A stretch of DNA of 64,000 nt, from the NCBI GenBank assembly GCA_026413225.1, contig CM048554.1, forward strand, positions 4,666,001-4,730,000, written 5' to 3'. The stretch comes from Otis tarda. Lineage: Eukaryota > Chordata > Aves > Otidiformes > Otididae. Positions within the stretch are counted from its first letter, which is position 1. Each line of letters begins with the position of its first letter. The notes under the pieces are model-generated. The model was not told the origin of the DNA. It made no database searches and saw nothing but the letters and a program-made list of their open reading frames with translations. Made by a program: the position numbers and the translations under genes. Below are positions 22,303 through 35,917 of the stretch, one piece after another.

Positions 22303-25300
22303 CTGTGATGGAGAGCGAAACTGGAGAAAAATGACTGTGAGGTGTATTCATGCACTTGATTTAACCTGTGAAGTGAGGAAAAAATTTTCTTGAGCAGCTT
22401 GAGTCCGGAAAAAGGACTCGAGTGTCCACAGCCTCGGGTTAGGAGTGTGGGCTCTCTGTGTGTGCCCCAGGAGAGGCACATGCCGGCGTGCTGTGCGCTT
22501 TGAGCTGGGCAGTAGGAAGTATGAAAGCCTGGTCCTCTGTAAAATGCCTCCCTCCATGGCCCTTCAGAGGTAGGAGCCTGGAAACAGACATTTTACACAT
22601 CCAATGCAGCCTTCTCAGTTTTGTCTCCGACCCGTTCCCCTGGTTACTGCGAGCTACCATGTGCCCCAGGCTGGCACGATTAAGCCACAAGACAGTTTGA
22701 GTTTTGGTGGATGCTCTGTTTGCACAGTGAATCAGATTAATCACAGAATTACTTGGCAGCGACGGTAAAAGAGAATCTATAATTATGATTCAGTGGGAAA
22801 GTATACGGTGGTCAATCACCCACATAACTTCTCTTGGTGTGATGCAGCAACGTAGTGTCAGTGTCCTGAGCTCTAATATCAAATATCTGCATAGATTGGA
22901 TTTTCCCAGCACTAATAAGGATTATGCAAAGATATTGCTTTGCCCTCTGAATGCTTTAGATATCTTCTATCTGAACCAGAATCTCCTGCTGTGTTCCGCC
23001 TTTGGAGAGAAGGTGGGGACGGCTGTGGGCACCAGCGTCCTGCCGCATCCCGGGAAACACAGCAGAGCCTGGCCCGGAGAGGCAAACGGGGACACAAGGC
23101 ACCTAAAGCAGACCTTCTCTTCAGCTGATGTTTTTCAAATGGAAAAAGTTGAAATTTTGGCCAGAATAGTCTCATCAGCACTGAAAGCCAGTTCAACAGC
23201 CAACTGTTTTTTTAAAAAGCTCTTCCTGAAAAAAATGACTTGTGTAATCTTTGCTTCTGAGTGATGTTTAAAGACAGCTGGAAAGATTACCTTCAGGTGT
23301 GATTTTTACTTTTTTTACATAATAATTAATATTTTTTTTACAAATATTTAATCCTTATATCTTCCAGCTTTGAGAGACAGGCAGGGGTTATACTTTTTTA
23401 TATATGTATTTATTTATAAATATATATTTACATATATATGTCAAGAGCTCTTGATAAAGTAACTGAAAGGAAAATAACCCCAAATCTTTAACAGACCTCC
23501 TTTATCAGAAGTGCTAACCATCCATGTCAATAAAAGTAAACCAAACCCAAAAGATTTTAAGTTGCATTTCAGTACTTCTACAGTAATTAGAACTAACTTT
23601 AGCAGTCATTAACCTAAGTTTAATGTTGGGAAAAAAAAATAACACAAAATCTAAAACCAACTCAAAGCAAATTTGAAACAAGTAAGACTACTCTTGCCAT
23701 CATTTGCAGATAATCTCTCAGATGAAAAAAAAAAAACAACTTTCTAATGAATCCAGTTCTTCCTAATCTGCAGCAAAAAGAGTTCGCAAACTTCCCCCCC
23801 CCCCGCCTGTTCTACAGTGTTTATTTGTTCCCTGTGATGTTAAATCTTGCTGGTAGGTCACACCTCAGCCTTGTTTCAAATTGAGGGCTTTTACCTCTTG
23901 AATTAAGTAAGTCACAACTTTCAGTGCCTGTCAATCTAGGAGGAGTTTGGAGTGACCAAAATTATATATACCGACATGACGTTTTGCCCTCACAAACCAT
24001 GAAAGCACAGAAGCCAGTGAGAGACAGTGGCACAGTGTCAGAAGTTTTATTTGCCACTCAGAGTGGCCATCATGGCAGAAAATACACTAATTTCCTGGTT
24101 ACTTTATTAAGGGTTAAGTAAAGTGACCTCTGCTTACTTTTTTTGTTGTTGTTTGCCAGGTTGCTGAGACCATCTCTAACTATTCCAAAGGCAAACTCCA
24201 CCACAACTCTTTAGTTGCAGAAAAAAGGAACACAGCTCTTTTTTAAATAGTTATTTTTCAGTAAATTCAACACCACCAATAAAATGCAGAAAGCTGATGC
24301 TTTGAGTCACCGGTTCGGTGTTAAGTGTCCGTCCCATTTTGCCAAGGTATACAGTGCCATAGATTTACTCTGGGGGAGCCTGCTAGTGGTAAATAATTCC
24401 GTACCATCATTTTTCCTGTGGCAAAACTAAAAAGATAACCAGCTGTAACCAGAGGAGGTGTGGACAGAGAAGTAGCCCACGGTGCTTAGAATATAAAGCT
24501 ACGTGTGTTAGCGCAGGGGAAATAGCTCTTTGCGCTGCTTGCTACCTTGCGTTTTCAGCGCCAGAGCCTGGGCCCTAACCGCTTCCAATTCTGACAGCCA
24601 ATTTCTGACCTTTCACTCTCTACAATCGCCGTTCGTTTTTGCAAGAAACTCGGTCTCCTTTCTTGTCCAAAAATTTTAAGCAAATACTGTTGTTGTTATG
24701 ATTACCTCTGCTTCTAGGAACCAAGAAAAATCTCACATCACCACTGTGTACAATTACATCACCTCAACATCACAGCTGCCAGCTCTTACTCTTTGCTGGA
24801 GAGCCATTATTTCTGCTTTAAAGAGATGGAGTGACCTCATGAGCTTCTGAAGAATCCCCACAGCTGACTGCTTGCCATAAAGACATAATAAAATGGTCAT
24901 GTGGGACTTTGGTTGATTGATACTTCAACACAGAAGCACCTGTGGTTGCTGCAAGAGATCAGATCCTCTCCACCAGACCAGATCCTAAACCTGAGCTCCT
25001 CTTCTGTGTCCTTTTAAAAGCGGTAGGCTGAGAATGGAAAAGAGTAACTTGTTCACAGCTAATCTGGAATGTGTTGGGATTTAAGAAAAAAAAAATCTGG
25101 CGTCTGCTCAAGCTTCGTTGTAAAGCTGAAACAAATCTAAGTGTAACTTGAAAACAAGAGCGTGCATAGAAATTGTGAACCTGAATCTTATTTACACTGC
25201 ACACCCTTTGCACCTCTCCAGCGATGTGAAAGGTCTTGGCGCGTGGCTCGGTTATTTTTGTACTCTCATGAAGGGCCTGTTTATTGAGTTGGAGCTTAGA

Positions 25301-28300
25301 AATATTTATACGAGCGCAGGATTTGCCTTTTAGAGCAGTGGAAAGTCGGCACTGTATGACGCTTGGGCACTGTGCTTTAACTTCTTTGGGGTATCCAGTT
25401 GGACAGTGGAGGGGAAAAATACGGACTGGACAATGGGTGGGTCAGAGGTCCAATAATGAAATGTGAAGTACCTCATCTGTAGGTCATTTGTGTGAATCAA
25501 GTAGCCTTTGGTTATTGGCTGGAAGCGAGGTGGCTTTTGAAGTCTAGGTAAAAGCAAATGGTCTGTGGGCTGTTTCACTGGCCGGATGATCTCATCCCAA
25601 CTGGCAGCGTTTGACAGACCCACCCTTGTTTGACACTGTGGCTCTCGCTGAGCAACCTAGTGATGCTGCAAGATAATGAAGTATCCTCATGTCCTCGTGG
25701 GAGAAGACCTGCAGGTCAAGGTACTCGGCATCCTGGGTGGGACAGCGCATGAAACAGCTTCCGTTGCTGTTGCCTTTTCTGTGCCCATTCTGAGGACAAG
25801 CAGACACGATCAGGCTCCTGGATGACTGAATGCTGCCAATTGAAAGCTCTTAATTGGCTTAACCTTTACTAAAGGAATGGTAGAAAATGGGGAGGCAAAA
25901 TGAGAAAGTGAAGGAGTGGTTTGGGAGAAACGTAGTCATCATGAAGCTAGCAGGAAAATAAGGGCTTGATTATGTAGCTCCAAGAGGGCCCTGCCAAATT
26001 GCAGTGCGAGGGGAAGAACCTGAGCTAGTGGCAGTCATTTCTTAGGGTGTTGACATCCTGTGTAAGGGAAGTGCTTTCTGCACCGGGCTGAGCATGCTGA
26101 GTTTTCTTCTCCTGGCAGTGCCAGTCCTGCTCTGCAACGGGGGACTGTGATTTGTGATCTTGCAGGTTCCCTCAGCTGACTGCCTCAAACTGACTAGGAC
26201 CCAAGAAATTCTTTAAGCATGCAGATTATAGTAGAATAAAACAGGGCTTCATCTGCCATATGTTTCATATTTCATGTTTTACCAGTTGTCATGGTCTTTC
26301 TTAACACTGGAACTCCGGGAGTTACAGAAGAATTTAACTTTCCAATTTTAAACCATTGTAGAGGAAACCTGGAAAACACAAGACTTTTTAAAGCTCAGTC
26401 AGAAGCAAATAAAAAGACACAAAGTCAATGTCTTAAAAAGTCCCGAGCACTATTTGGGGAACGTGGGAGAGGAAAAAGATGGAGATTTTCAGATTCTTGC
26501 CAACACAAAGTACTCAACACAGTTACCCAACATCTAACCCAGCAGATCCTTGCTCAGTTGTGTTTTCAAGGAACTTCTGCTGCACCAGTAGTTGAGACCA
26601 TGCTGTACAGAAGAGGTCAAATGCAAGAATCAGTTCATACCTCCTGGCCAAGCCGAGAATGTTTTCAAGTTCTCCCCCTCCCCAAAAGAGCCAAACCACT
26701 AGCAAATCACAGCTTCAAAAATGTTTGACTAAAGCAACATTTTTATGAATCAACATTAGAAATAGACCTCAGGAGTTTGACCTGAAAAGAAATAATCCTG
26801 CTACTCCGAATTTCCTGTCACTCTTGGAAGTTGTATTAGATTTTGATATGAAGTGTATTTTCCTGAATTGGAATTTGTCCTTAAATTACTTATGAACAAT
26901 GAACTCTTTCAAGAAAAATAACTTCTTGCTTATCGCAAGAATTAATGCTGTGGTTTTTGTAAGTGAGTTTCCATAGCTTATCAAATCCTTTCGTTCCTCT
27001 CAGTTGGAGAGGAACTGGAAAATGTCTATCAGTTAATTCTCTTCAATTTCATGATTTCAAATCGGGTAATATTCCACATTTTACCTCGCTAAAGGTGGCT
27101 ACAGGCCACTATTCATTCTTGTTCTCCCTTGTAATATCTTTAGCCCAGAGAAACTCACTCTTTTTTTTTTTTCCCTTTCATTTTTACAGCCGCTTTGACT
27201 AAGGAACCATATTAACACCAATATAAGTCCATAGGATCTTCTGCAACTCATTTTCCTCTGACGATCTCAGCGTGGTTATGGCGGGATTGTGCTTGCCTCT
27301 GAAGCACTGCCCCCTGTGGGTGAATCCAATTCGTGATGCTTTGTGGCAGGGCGAGGGGAAAGGGAATTTATATTGCTGGTTTGATTCTGAGTTAGTGATA
27401 AAAATGTCTGGTTCGTACCATTTCAAAGCTCATTCACGCTTATTTAGGAACGTCACATTGGTTATATGTGTGACTGTGGTGTTTCTAACTCTTTGACCTT
27501 TAGGTTGGTGCTGTGTTAGTGTTAATAAGCTTAGGGCAAGCTCTAGATAACGAAAAAGTAGTGTAGCAGACTCTGCAAGCAAAAGTTGCAACCGATATCC
27601 TTGACTTCTGGCGTGCCTTGCAGGTCAGAGCTCGAGGGCCTTTTTGTATTGGAAAGGGTGCGTTACAGGTGTTCCCAGTAGTGTCTTGCAGAGCGGACAG
27701 CTTGGATCTGGGAATTTGTAGCAAGAGCACTAGCTAACTTCTGCACCAATGGCAGCGTAAGAAGATAAATGGTTCCTGAATACTTGATCCAAACCCAGTG
27801 GGAGCCAACTGGACTTCTGATCTTTTCATTGGTGAGCTTTGGAAGTCCTCCAAAGGGCTGATTCCCAAACAACGCTAACTTTCAGGAGTTAAAACCAGCC
27901 CCAGACCTTAATCACATAAACCATTCGATCCCACAAGAAATCTGGGAGTGCGCTGAAGACACATCCCAGTGCGTGGTCCGTGTTCACTGCTGAAGGAGGT
28001 GGGAGTGACTTTCAAAGGCTTTTCCCGTCAGCATTCAGTGAGGAGGATGAGCAGTGGATGAGTGTGAACTGGGCAGACTTTTGAGAGATGAGTGACATCA
28101 GCAGATATAAATCGAGGAACAGCAGTGGTCAGGCTGAGTCTTGCTTTTCAGGGTATGTAGTTTAATTTGTGCAGTTACAGTTTCTTGGTGACTGGCAGAG
28201 TGGTTGGTTTGGAGGAATATGAAGATCTGATACAGCATTGCCCAGCAAGCGATGAGGAATCAACTCATTTGGAAGGCTCTCTGTATGTAAAACCTGTCAA

Positions 28301-29579
28301 ATCCTTGGGGGTGTCAATAAGTTTTAGAAAAATAAATAACAATGTGAAGATTAGAGGAGCTGCACAATTTGCAGTTCAGATAGTCATCTAAGCACAGTTT
28401 TATTGACTTTAGGAACTGCCAGCATATACCCAAAGTTAGGTGTTTTCCAGAAAGGTAGTTTACTTGCGCTGGAGCTAACAGCTGTAACTCATAGCAACTG
28501 CACCATCGTGTATTTTTCGTTATTTTTGGGACACTGAGAAATACAGGCACATGATCAGAGTTAATATGTAGGGTTCCCTACTATAATATGTTATTTGTGC
28601 TGCCATTCATGCAAAAAAAAATCTTGTTTTCCCTTCATACTGTTGAAATACGTGCCTAAGTACGATGTTGTTGGTAAAGCTGAAAGCAGATATCTACAAC
28701 AAGTATTTAAAAAGAAAAATTTGCCTTCCTAATTTGTATAAAAGGGAAACCCATTAAAAGGGTACAGAGGAGAATGCTCAGACTATTCTTCAAACAATAG
28801 ACAACTTGCATAATCCCATTATGACCAGTATACATTTCACAGTCCGTCTGGCAGACAATAAACATTGTGACTCCATGGGCTTGAAATGCTGGGTCAAAAA
28901 GAAAAAGCTCTGCACGTATGGCATTGGGTGAAAAAGCAGTCGTGGCGTGTCTCTCCCCAAAATATCCATTATGTTTGTTAGCGTTGTGCTTTCTGCGTGC
29001 GCGTAATAACTACTGAGCCCACCTGTGTGAGTATTTGGCATCAAGTGCCTGCCGCTGCGGTGGCGTAGATCTCGTCGTACTGAACTGCCACGGAGGCTGC
29101 ATCAGGTAAATGAACTCTCGCTAGAGTTACATGAGCTCTCCTGAAGAGGTTTTTATTTGGAAGAGCCAGTCAGTCTGGGGAAATGCAGAAGCTGGAGCGC
29201 TAGCAGTTTCGTCGACTTGACCTTCTATCAAGGTGGTTTGCATTTGCCTTTCTGTGGTGACGAAGGAAATTCAGAAGATAACTCCTTAAGCTGTGGAATG
29301 GTTTAGTGTCTTTAAAAACACATGTGCAGCACTGCTACCAGATCTTAACTTAACTGTCAGAAGTCTTGTATATCAAGTTACTAAATACTGCCGTCTTCCA
29401 AGATACTACAAATTTAGTCCTGGTAGGTAAGGAAAGGTCTTTCCTCCTGTTATCTTTATCACTGGTCACTTGATTTTTGGGCCAAACTGCACGCTAGTCT
29501 TTATTGTTACCCTGTATATGCTTATATGCATTATTATTTTTAATTTCTTTACAAGAAAAAGAATTAATCTTTGCTCTTT
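22303..29579. other. Long single-copy non-coding stretch
   Basis: No gene recognised. Frames at 22785-23264 and 26291-26728 on the plus strand (159 and 145 codons) match no family. AT-rich DNA with many TATATA units fills about 23300-23450. A run of eleven C lies at 23794-23804. A possible CTCF-like motif lies at 27308-27322 (see findings). AT-rich DNA continues through 28550-28760. I see no interspersed repeat that I can name. Confidence 0.45.
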
Positions 29580-29736
29580 CATAGAATCCTAGAATGGTTT
29601 GGGTTGGAAGGGAACCTTTAAGCGTCATCTAGTCCAACCCCCCCCTGTAAGTAGCAGGGGCATCTCCAACCAGATCAGGTTGCTCAGAGCCTCATCCAAC
29701 CTGGCCTTGAATGTTTCCAGGGGTGGGGCATCAACT
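29580..29736 (-). mobile_element. 5'-truncated CR1 LINE, 3' end
   Basis: CATAGAATCCTAGAATGGTT, then GGGTTGGAAGGGAACCTTTA, CATCTAGTCCAACCCCCCCC, ACCAGATCAGGTTGCTCAGA, GCCTCATCCAACCTGGCCTT and CCAGGGGTGGGGCATC match the 3' end of avian CR1 read in reverse complement. The ATAGAATCCTAGAAT end is the remnant of the CR1 3'-terminal octamer repeat. Similarity stops near 29736, so the copy is about 155 bp and 5'-truncated, the usual state of CR1 in birds. Divergence is modest, which makes this one of the younger repeats in the window. It cannot encode anything. Confidence 0.92.
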
Positions 29737-30765
29737 TTGATGTAGTACTGTGTAATCTCCCAGTAAGTTAGTGGGAGAAAGACAGTCTTACACCTCATGG
29801 ATACATGTCTATGAGTGCCAGTGTCCTTCCAGGTTACTCTCCAGTGAAAGGTAGTTGCAGGTTTATTATCCTTCATCAGGTTGCTGTCACCAAAGAGAAA
29901 TCTGCTGCCACAAGGCAACTCGGAATAATGCCTGGTCAGCAAGATCAGTATTTGTCTCGGCTTGAACTACCGAACTACTAATGATTCGTGTCCCCCACTC
30001 CTTCCTACGTGGTTAGCCCCTGGGCACACCATAGCTAAGGGCTGTAACCTCCTCCTCCTGGAAGTTCAGCACTAGTTCGCATCACTTGAGGATGTGACAT
30101 AAGGTGAGTAACTGTCCACACCTGCAACTGGCTTCCCAAAACATCTGGATCATGTTAGAGACAGGCTTTGCTTCTGATTTTGATGCTAGAAATGGAAGGT
30201 GTGACCCTTTTCAGGGTCCGTTACGGGATGGAGTGCGTCATGTGGTCAATACGTGTGAGTATCAAGCTTCATTTCAGATATTTCTGGCCTCTGATTACTT
30301 AAACCACCAGGTGTCAAGTTCCAACTCTGTTGTGAGCAAAGAGGAAGTATCTGCAAAGATGTTATGTCCACACCTTGAAGAGTTAGAAAACCTGGGGCTT
30401 GGCTGAAGAGTTCAGGAAAGCAGCAGGCAAACAGAGTGTTGTCATGTTGATGGGATTTTTTTTCCATGGCTTGACTCATTCAACTCCTGGGGGTGTGTGA
30501 CAACCACCAGAAGAGACAGTGCCAAAAAGAAACACATTTCTACGCGCAGCTGCCTTTATGTTATGATTAGCATTGCCTGTTGCGGCATCATTGCAGTAAG
30601 ATCAGATTACTTGGTTTTACCAATTCCATGCTTGTACTCATAGTCTTTTCCTCCCTCCTGATTTCATTCTCTTTAAATATTTATGAGCACTGCAGCCCCA
30701 TAATAGCAGAGCCTTCATGATTTCAGCACCATAGGGTTCTGTTGAGGCAGGGAATTACTTTGTTG
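29737..30765. other. Single-copy non-coding stretch
   Basis: After the CR1 fragment the sequence no longer resembles CR1. A minus-strand frame of 105 codons (29625-29942) runs through the CR1 and out of it, so it is not a gene. A plus-strand frame of 100 codons (30104-30406) has no domain. Nothing else is recognised. Confidence 0.45.
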
Positions 30766-30905
30766 TGTAGCTGGAGAACTAAGGCAGAGCGAGGTTCTCC
30801 ATGACCTGTTCAGGATTACCCAGGTACCCTGAGACAGAATCAAACCCCACATTTGCATCTCCTGAGTCTAGTTTCACTCATCGACTCAGATCTCCTGAGG
30901 TGCCC
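30766..30905 (-). repeat. Ancient MIR-like SINE relic
   Basis: GGAGAACTAAGGCAGAGCGA, then CATGACCTGTTCAGGATTAC, then GAGACAGAATCAAACCCCAC and CATCTCCTGAGTCTAGTTTC. These fit the reverse complement of a MIR-type SINE: GGGGAACTGAGGCACAGAGA, AAGTGACTTGCCCAAGGTCA, GCAGAGCCAGGATTCGAACC, and GTCTCCTGAGTCC. All blocks are in the expected order, and the decay is that of a very old copy. Confidence 0.6.
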
Positions 30906-32995
30906 TTCCTTTTCTACCCATCTGGGCAGCACTAGAAGGGATTCCTGCAGCAAACAAAAGCTAATGAATCTAGATAACTAGCGAATGAATCTCAGTAACT
31001 TTATGTGTGAGGTATCTGCTTGAGGTCACAGAAGAGTTTTCCAAGAGGCTGGCATGCTGATAAAAACAAGCAGAGATTATTTTATAACTGGGAAACTATT
31101 TAAATCTTCGCTTTAGTGGAGGAGTTTCAAAGGATTTTCATGAAAGAGTAGGAAGCGTGGTTTCCTGCTTCTGTAATTTTGTTGTTCTTTATAGTTGATT
31201 AGAAGTTGAAAAGAGATCTGAGAAGCTCATTGGAGCTTCATTTTTGTGGAGATCCACAAGTTGGTTGATTGCTCGTAGGACAGCCATTTGCAGCTGTGCT
31301 CTCAGTAACGTTGCTGTTGGAAAGCTGCTGTGCTCTTGTCCGATTTAACTTTCTAAAAAAATCAAGCGTCACTTTGCAAGCTCTGAAACGTTCAAACTCT
31401 CTTTTATCATGGCACCTTTGATCTACAGCCTGTGCCTTCACGGTCAGGTTGGACTTTTAGAGGTTGTTGTCCTTTATCTTCTCTCTGTCACGTGCAAAAC
31501 CCTGCAGTGAGCTTAGCGCTTCTATCAACAGGGACAGACCTTACGGGGAGCGAAAGTTAGAACGTGGGCTTTGGTTTTATTTGGAGTAGACACACTTAGG
31601 GTGGAAGGTAAGTCATTCCAACCCAGTTTGTCCTTCAGTGCCTTTTTATAGCTCACAACCCTTTTAGATAAAGAGGAGACCAGTTCCTCTGTGACTCCTT
31701 GGGTGAGAGGTGTGGGGTGCCGTAGAGAGCCACGGGATGCGCTCCCTGAAGTGTCAGCAACGGTTGGAGGACGTAGGATCATTAGGATACACTTGCTTTG
31801 TAGTGTGGCTGCTCACATCTAGGCTTAACTAACTCAAGTCCTGCTCACCAGAGTTAATGATGATACATTCTAAGCTTCCATCTTCTCCAGAAGCTTAAGT
31901 GTGTGCTCCTGGAAATACAAAGCTATCTCATATTTGAGAAATAAATCCATATCGTTTCAGCCAGGTGGGAAAAAACCTTCCATAGATACTTAAATGAAAA
32001 ACAGAGGAACTTTTACTGTTCAAGATTGGCAGGTGGATGATGTCTTTAATTGCAAGCCTGAGAATTAAAAGCCATAAGCAGCTACCAGACAAAGTCCTAT
32101 ATTAAATGTTGAGCAGCTGGCAGTGTCCCTCAGATGTTATTGTATCCAAAGGACATTCGTTCTGCCTCTAGACCATGAAAAAACACCTCCCTTTTCCTCA
32201 GTATTTGAGGAAATTTGTACAAATAGATGCAAAATGCTGTTTTCTCTAGTTTGCAGGTAAATCTGGTTTTCTTCACGTCAAGAGACAGAAAATGAGAGTG
32301 GCAAATGCTGCTTCCCAGGAGCTCCCATGCAAATGTCTTCCCGTTTGATTTAGAGCGAGTTTCATGTAGAGAAAAGCAGCTCAGTGCACAGCTCCTGTTA
32401 ACTCAGAGAAGGTAGCAGCCTTTAAAGGACAATTAAGGGAAGTGGCATTAAAAGACATGATGTCACTGGAGAAAAGCAAATGGTCTTTCTAAATTGTTCT
32501 CCTAATTCAAATTTGCTGGGGGAATGAAGTGGCTCTGGCTGAGATTGTTCTTTGAATCTAGTCCGCATGAACGAGGGCAGCTTCGTTGTGCAAGAGTGTC
32601 CTGGCTTTGCAAATCACCTATGCAAAAGCGGTCCTTCTGCTTTGCATCTTCTAAAGGGCTGAAACATCAGGTTGTCAAGTTCCAACTAGAAAAGGGAGTC
32701 CCGCAGGAGCTGCTTGTCGGCTGGGTGTCCTTGCTCTGCCAGTAGCAACTGATCTTACTTTGGGTTTTTTTGCTGCAATATTCCCCAAGTGTTGTCGTGG
32801 TTTGCAATGATTTCCACAAAAAAAAAAAAAAAAGAGAAATCCTAGGATCTAGAGCAGTGGCTTTCAACCTGCCTGGTGAGGAGGCTATTTGAAGCTCACA
32901 AAGATCCCTCATGAGAGGCTCTTCGTTCTTGTCTTGCTCCTGCCGGGTGTTTGGTGAGTCATTGTGTCTCGCTGCATCTGCCATTCCTCGTGCAT
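30906..32995. other. Single-copy non-coding stretch
   Basis: No gene recognised. A run of 15 A lies at 32818-32832. Shortly after, AGAGCAGTGGCTTTCAACCT (32851-32870) resembles the GCAGTGGTTCTCAACCT end of an old DNA-transposon relic, but it is too short to call. Frames here (67-105 codons) have no domains. Confidence 0.4.
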
Positions 32996-32997
32996 GG

Positions 32998-33105
32998 AGA
33001 CTGTGAGCTCTTCAGGGCGGGGACTGTCTTTCGCTGCGTGCTTGTGCAGTGCTCTGCTCTTGCCTGGTACCCCTAGGGCCTACCACAGTACGGATCAGTT
33101 CAGCT
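32998..33105 (+). repeat. Ancient MIR-like SINE relic (3' part)
   Basis: ACTGTGAGCTCTTCAGGGCG followed by GGGACTGTCTTTCGCTGCGT, CAGTGCTCTGCTC and CCCCTAGGGCCTACCACAGT. This fits the sauropsid SINE tail: TTGTAAGCTCCTTGAGGGCA, GGGACTGTCTTT, TACAGCGCCTAGCAC, and GCTCCTAGGCGCTACC. Only the 3' half is recognised. Confidence 0.6.
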
Positions 33106-35900
33106 GTAACTGATGGGAATGATTCTCCAGGAGGATGCACAAACAACCAGAAGAATCCAGCTGGCTCCTTTAGATCCATGTGCCTTCTCCAGCGCTAACA
33201 GCGGTAGAAATTAAGCAATTGGAACTGCAGATGGTTACAAAGACTTTGATTACCCACAGGAAGCACATCTTTTGAATAAATCAGTGTGGTAATTTCTTTT
33301 CAGACTAAAAAGGATATTGAAGTCAGGAACAAACTTGCAGTTGTTGGGAATCTTCTGTGAATGGGTAAGCGGTGTTGTTTTTGGCAGGAGTTAATTATAG
33401 ACATCTTAGGATGGTAACTGCAGGATCGCTGATAATACTCAGGCAGCATTCCTGCTTATTACTAGCAGGGATTTGGATCACCGCTTTCTTCTCAGAAGGT
33501 GATTATTCCAAACAACAGAAGATTTTGAAATATGTCGCTTCAGCATGCTTGTATGTTTGATCATTCTACTTAAAACCCTAGCAAGTTGTTCAGCAACATA
33601 TGGTTTAAAGGTTGAGTGTGCCCTAAGAACTAACTTTTTTTTTTTTAATTAAATCTTTGAGATTTAGCAGCGGCTGGAGGAAAAATGGGAAAGTCATCTA
33701 CAGGTAACTAAGGCAGTAGATAACTTAAAATGGCTGTAGACTTTAGTTGGAAATAGCGCAGTTGGCAGGTACATGTTGTACCTTACAGATGTTTTCTGCC
33801 CTGCCTGAGGTTTGCCTGGCATTAGTTTCGAAGCCCAGCGATGCCATTATGGGGGGGGGGGGATCTGATATGCAAGAACAACGTTTAAAAAAAGCACCTT
33901 ACTTCTGTTTTCTAAAGTAACTTAGAGATGCAGGCATTTCAGTCTGGTTGGCAAGATGGAGAGTCCTACGCGAGGTAGATCAGATGTTTTCTTGAGAGGT
34001 ATTTTTCCAAAAGAATGAGAGATTTATTTGAAGTGAAAATCTTTCGCAGTACTGAGTCAGTTTTGATTTGCTGTTTTATGTAATCTTTTCTATTTAAAAA
34101 AACCAAAAAACTCCATTAAGTCAGCTATAAAGACCACAATTAATTTGGCAAGGACTGGGAAGGAGTTCTTGAGACCGGCTTAACGGTTGAGTGTGGTTCT
34201 GGTCAAGCACTTTTCGAATGTCTTTACTCACCTGGCAGAGTGAGGACTGAACTCGGATCACGGGCCCTAGTCACATATTAAAGAGGCAATACCCTCATGC
34301 ATGGTTGCAACCACACAACTGAAGTCATGAGTCCCCTCTGTGTGGATAGTAGACTGTTTTGTTTTTGTTTTGGAGAGAAGAATCTATTTGGTTTGCGTTT
34401 TTACGTGGCTCACTCTTGGTGAAATGGAGGGGTTTGCATCTGCAGAGCAGCGCTGACACCTTGGTACCCGGAATAATTTGATGACCTTTTCTTTCACTTT
34501 TTGCATGTGTAGGATTGCAGAAAATTCAGTTTAACATAAAATACAACTCACTGCTAAGTTTTTGAGTTATTTAATAAACATTTTTCCACGTGTGCCGAAA
34601 GGCAAGCCTGAACAATACAGTGCAAAACAGTGCTTTTTTTTTTGTTTCTTGACCACTTTTCCATTTTACTTGATTTAGATAATCTTCAGAAAGAATCGTG
34701 CCACCTTATGCACTGTTCTGATTCTCTGTTTGGAGTGGCTGTACAGACAGCGTTCCTCGTTTGGAGATATCAGGAACCGCAAGGATTTTATGCGATAGCC
34801 ACATGGCATGTCAGAAAAGAGCAGGCGTCTTCTTCCACAGGTCAGCACGGGCATCTGGACAAGCCTGCACTTTGCTGTCAACTTCACTGGCAACTGAAGT
34901 TCAGAGTCCCTCTGTGTGTCCCCCAAACATGAGACATGCAAATTTACTGGTCCAGTCTGATAATTTATCTTGTGGAGCTTTCATCAATCATCAAAGTGTT
35001 TTTGTACTTAAAAAAACACACTTTCCATTGTCATGCCTGGGAACTAAAATTTGTAAGTGTTCGGCATCAAAGATTTTAAGGTACACTTGAATTTCCTACC
35101 CCACCTACAGCACCTTCATATTCCACTGACTGTAAATGATTTCTTCTCCCCAATCCTGCAAAGATTATCACCTTCCCACACTTAATTTATCAAATTACTA
35201 TTCTGCTTATCACGTGACTGTTACTGAGTCATGAGCGTAAACACTGAGTAAGGAAAAGAATTGTAGCAACAGTGAAGAAGAAAAAGATATTAATAACAAG
35301 AAAATGTAAGGTGAAAGACCAGAACATTTCTGTTTGGAAAAGCTGTCGTAGCACTTGGCTTTAAACTTCTTTCTGTAAGCTTCTTTAAACCTGGCTTCTC
35401 TTTGGACTGATGCTCTGTGGTCTCCTCCCTTAAAGATGATAGATATATGACATTTGAAATGTAATTCATTTAAGGAGTTTGGCTGAGATGAACACCAGAG
35501 GACAAAATCCAGCTCCCATGGAACGTTGCAAAGGCATGCAGAAATGTCTTTGTGCATGGTTAGAATACTTCCATATTTTGAACAATCAGTTTCTTCAGGG
35601 GAAAAAAAAAAAGGATCCTTTTCATGCAGAATGGGCACTTTTCAGAAGAATTGTGTTACGGAAAAGCCCATTCTCCGTCAAAACATCTGCGATTCATTTC
35701 CAGACCACTATTTGTAATGATAGCTAATTTGATTCATATTTTCCTCTTTCTCTTCACAAGTTGTATGTGAAAAGATGGTGATTTTCACATATGGCTTTAC
35801 ATTTCAGCCACGCTTGTCAAACAGTCTTTGCCTATAGATCATTAACTGTCAGTTTGTTGAAAAGACTCACGATCCAAAATTTAATTGGTGTTGAGTTGCT
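33106..35900. other. Single-copy non-coding stretch
   Basis: No gene recognised. Tracts of 10-12 T lie near 33632-33643, and twelve G lie at 33851-33862. Near 34230-34275 CTGGCAGAGTGAGGACTGAA suggests another MIR-like trace, too short to be sure. The minus-strand frame of 142 codons at 35210-35638 has no domain. Confidence 0.4.
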
Positions 35901-35917
35901 GTGACATGATATAGAGG

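Noticed and set aside
29737-29942. Extension of the CR1 fragment
   Set aside because: Sequence after GGGGCATC no longer fits CR1; the copy is truncated there.
34225-34280. Additional MIR-like copy
   Set aside because: Only CTGGCAGAGTGAGGACTGAA and a few neighbouring bases fit, which is too little to call.
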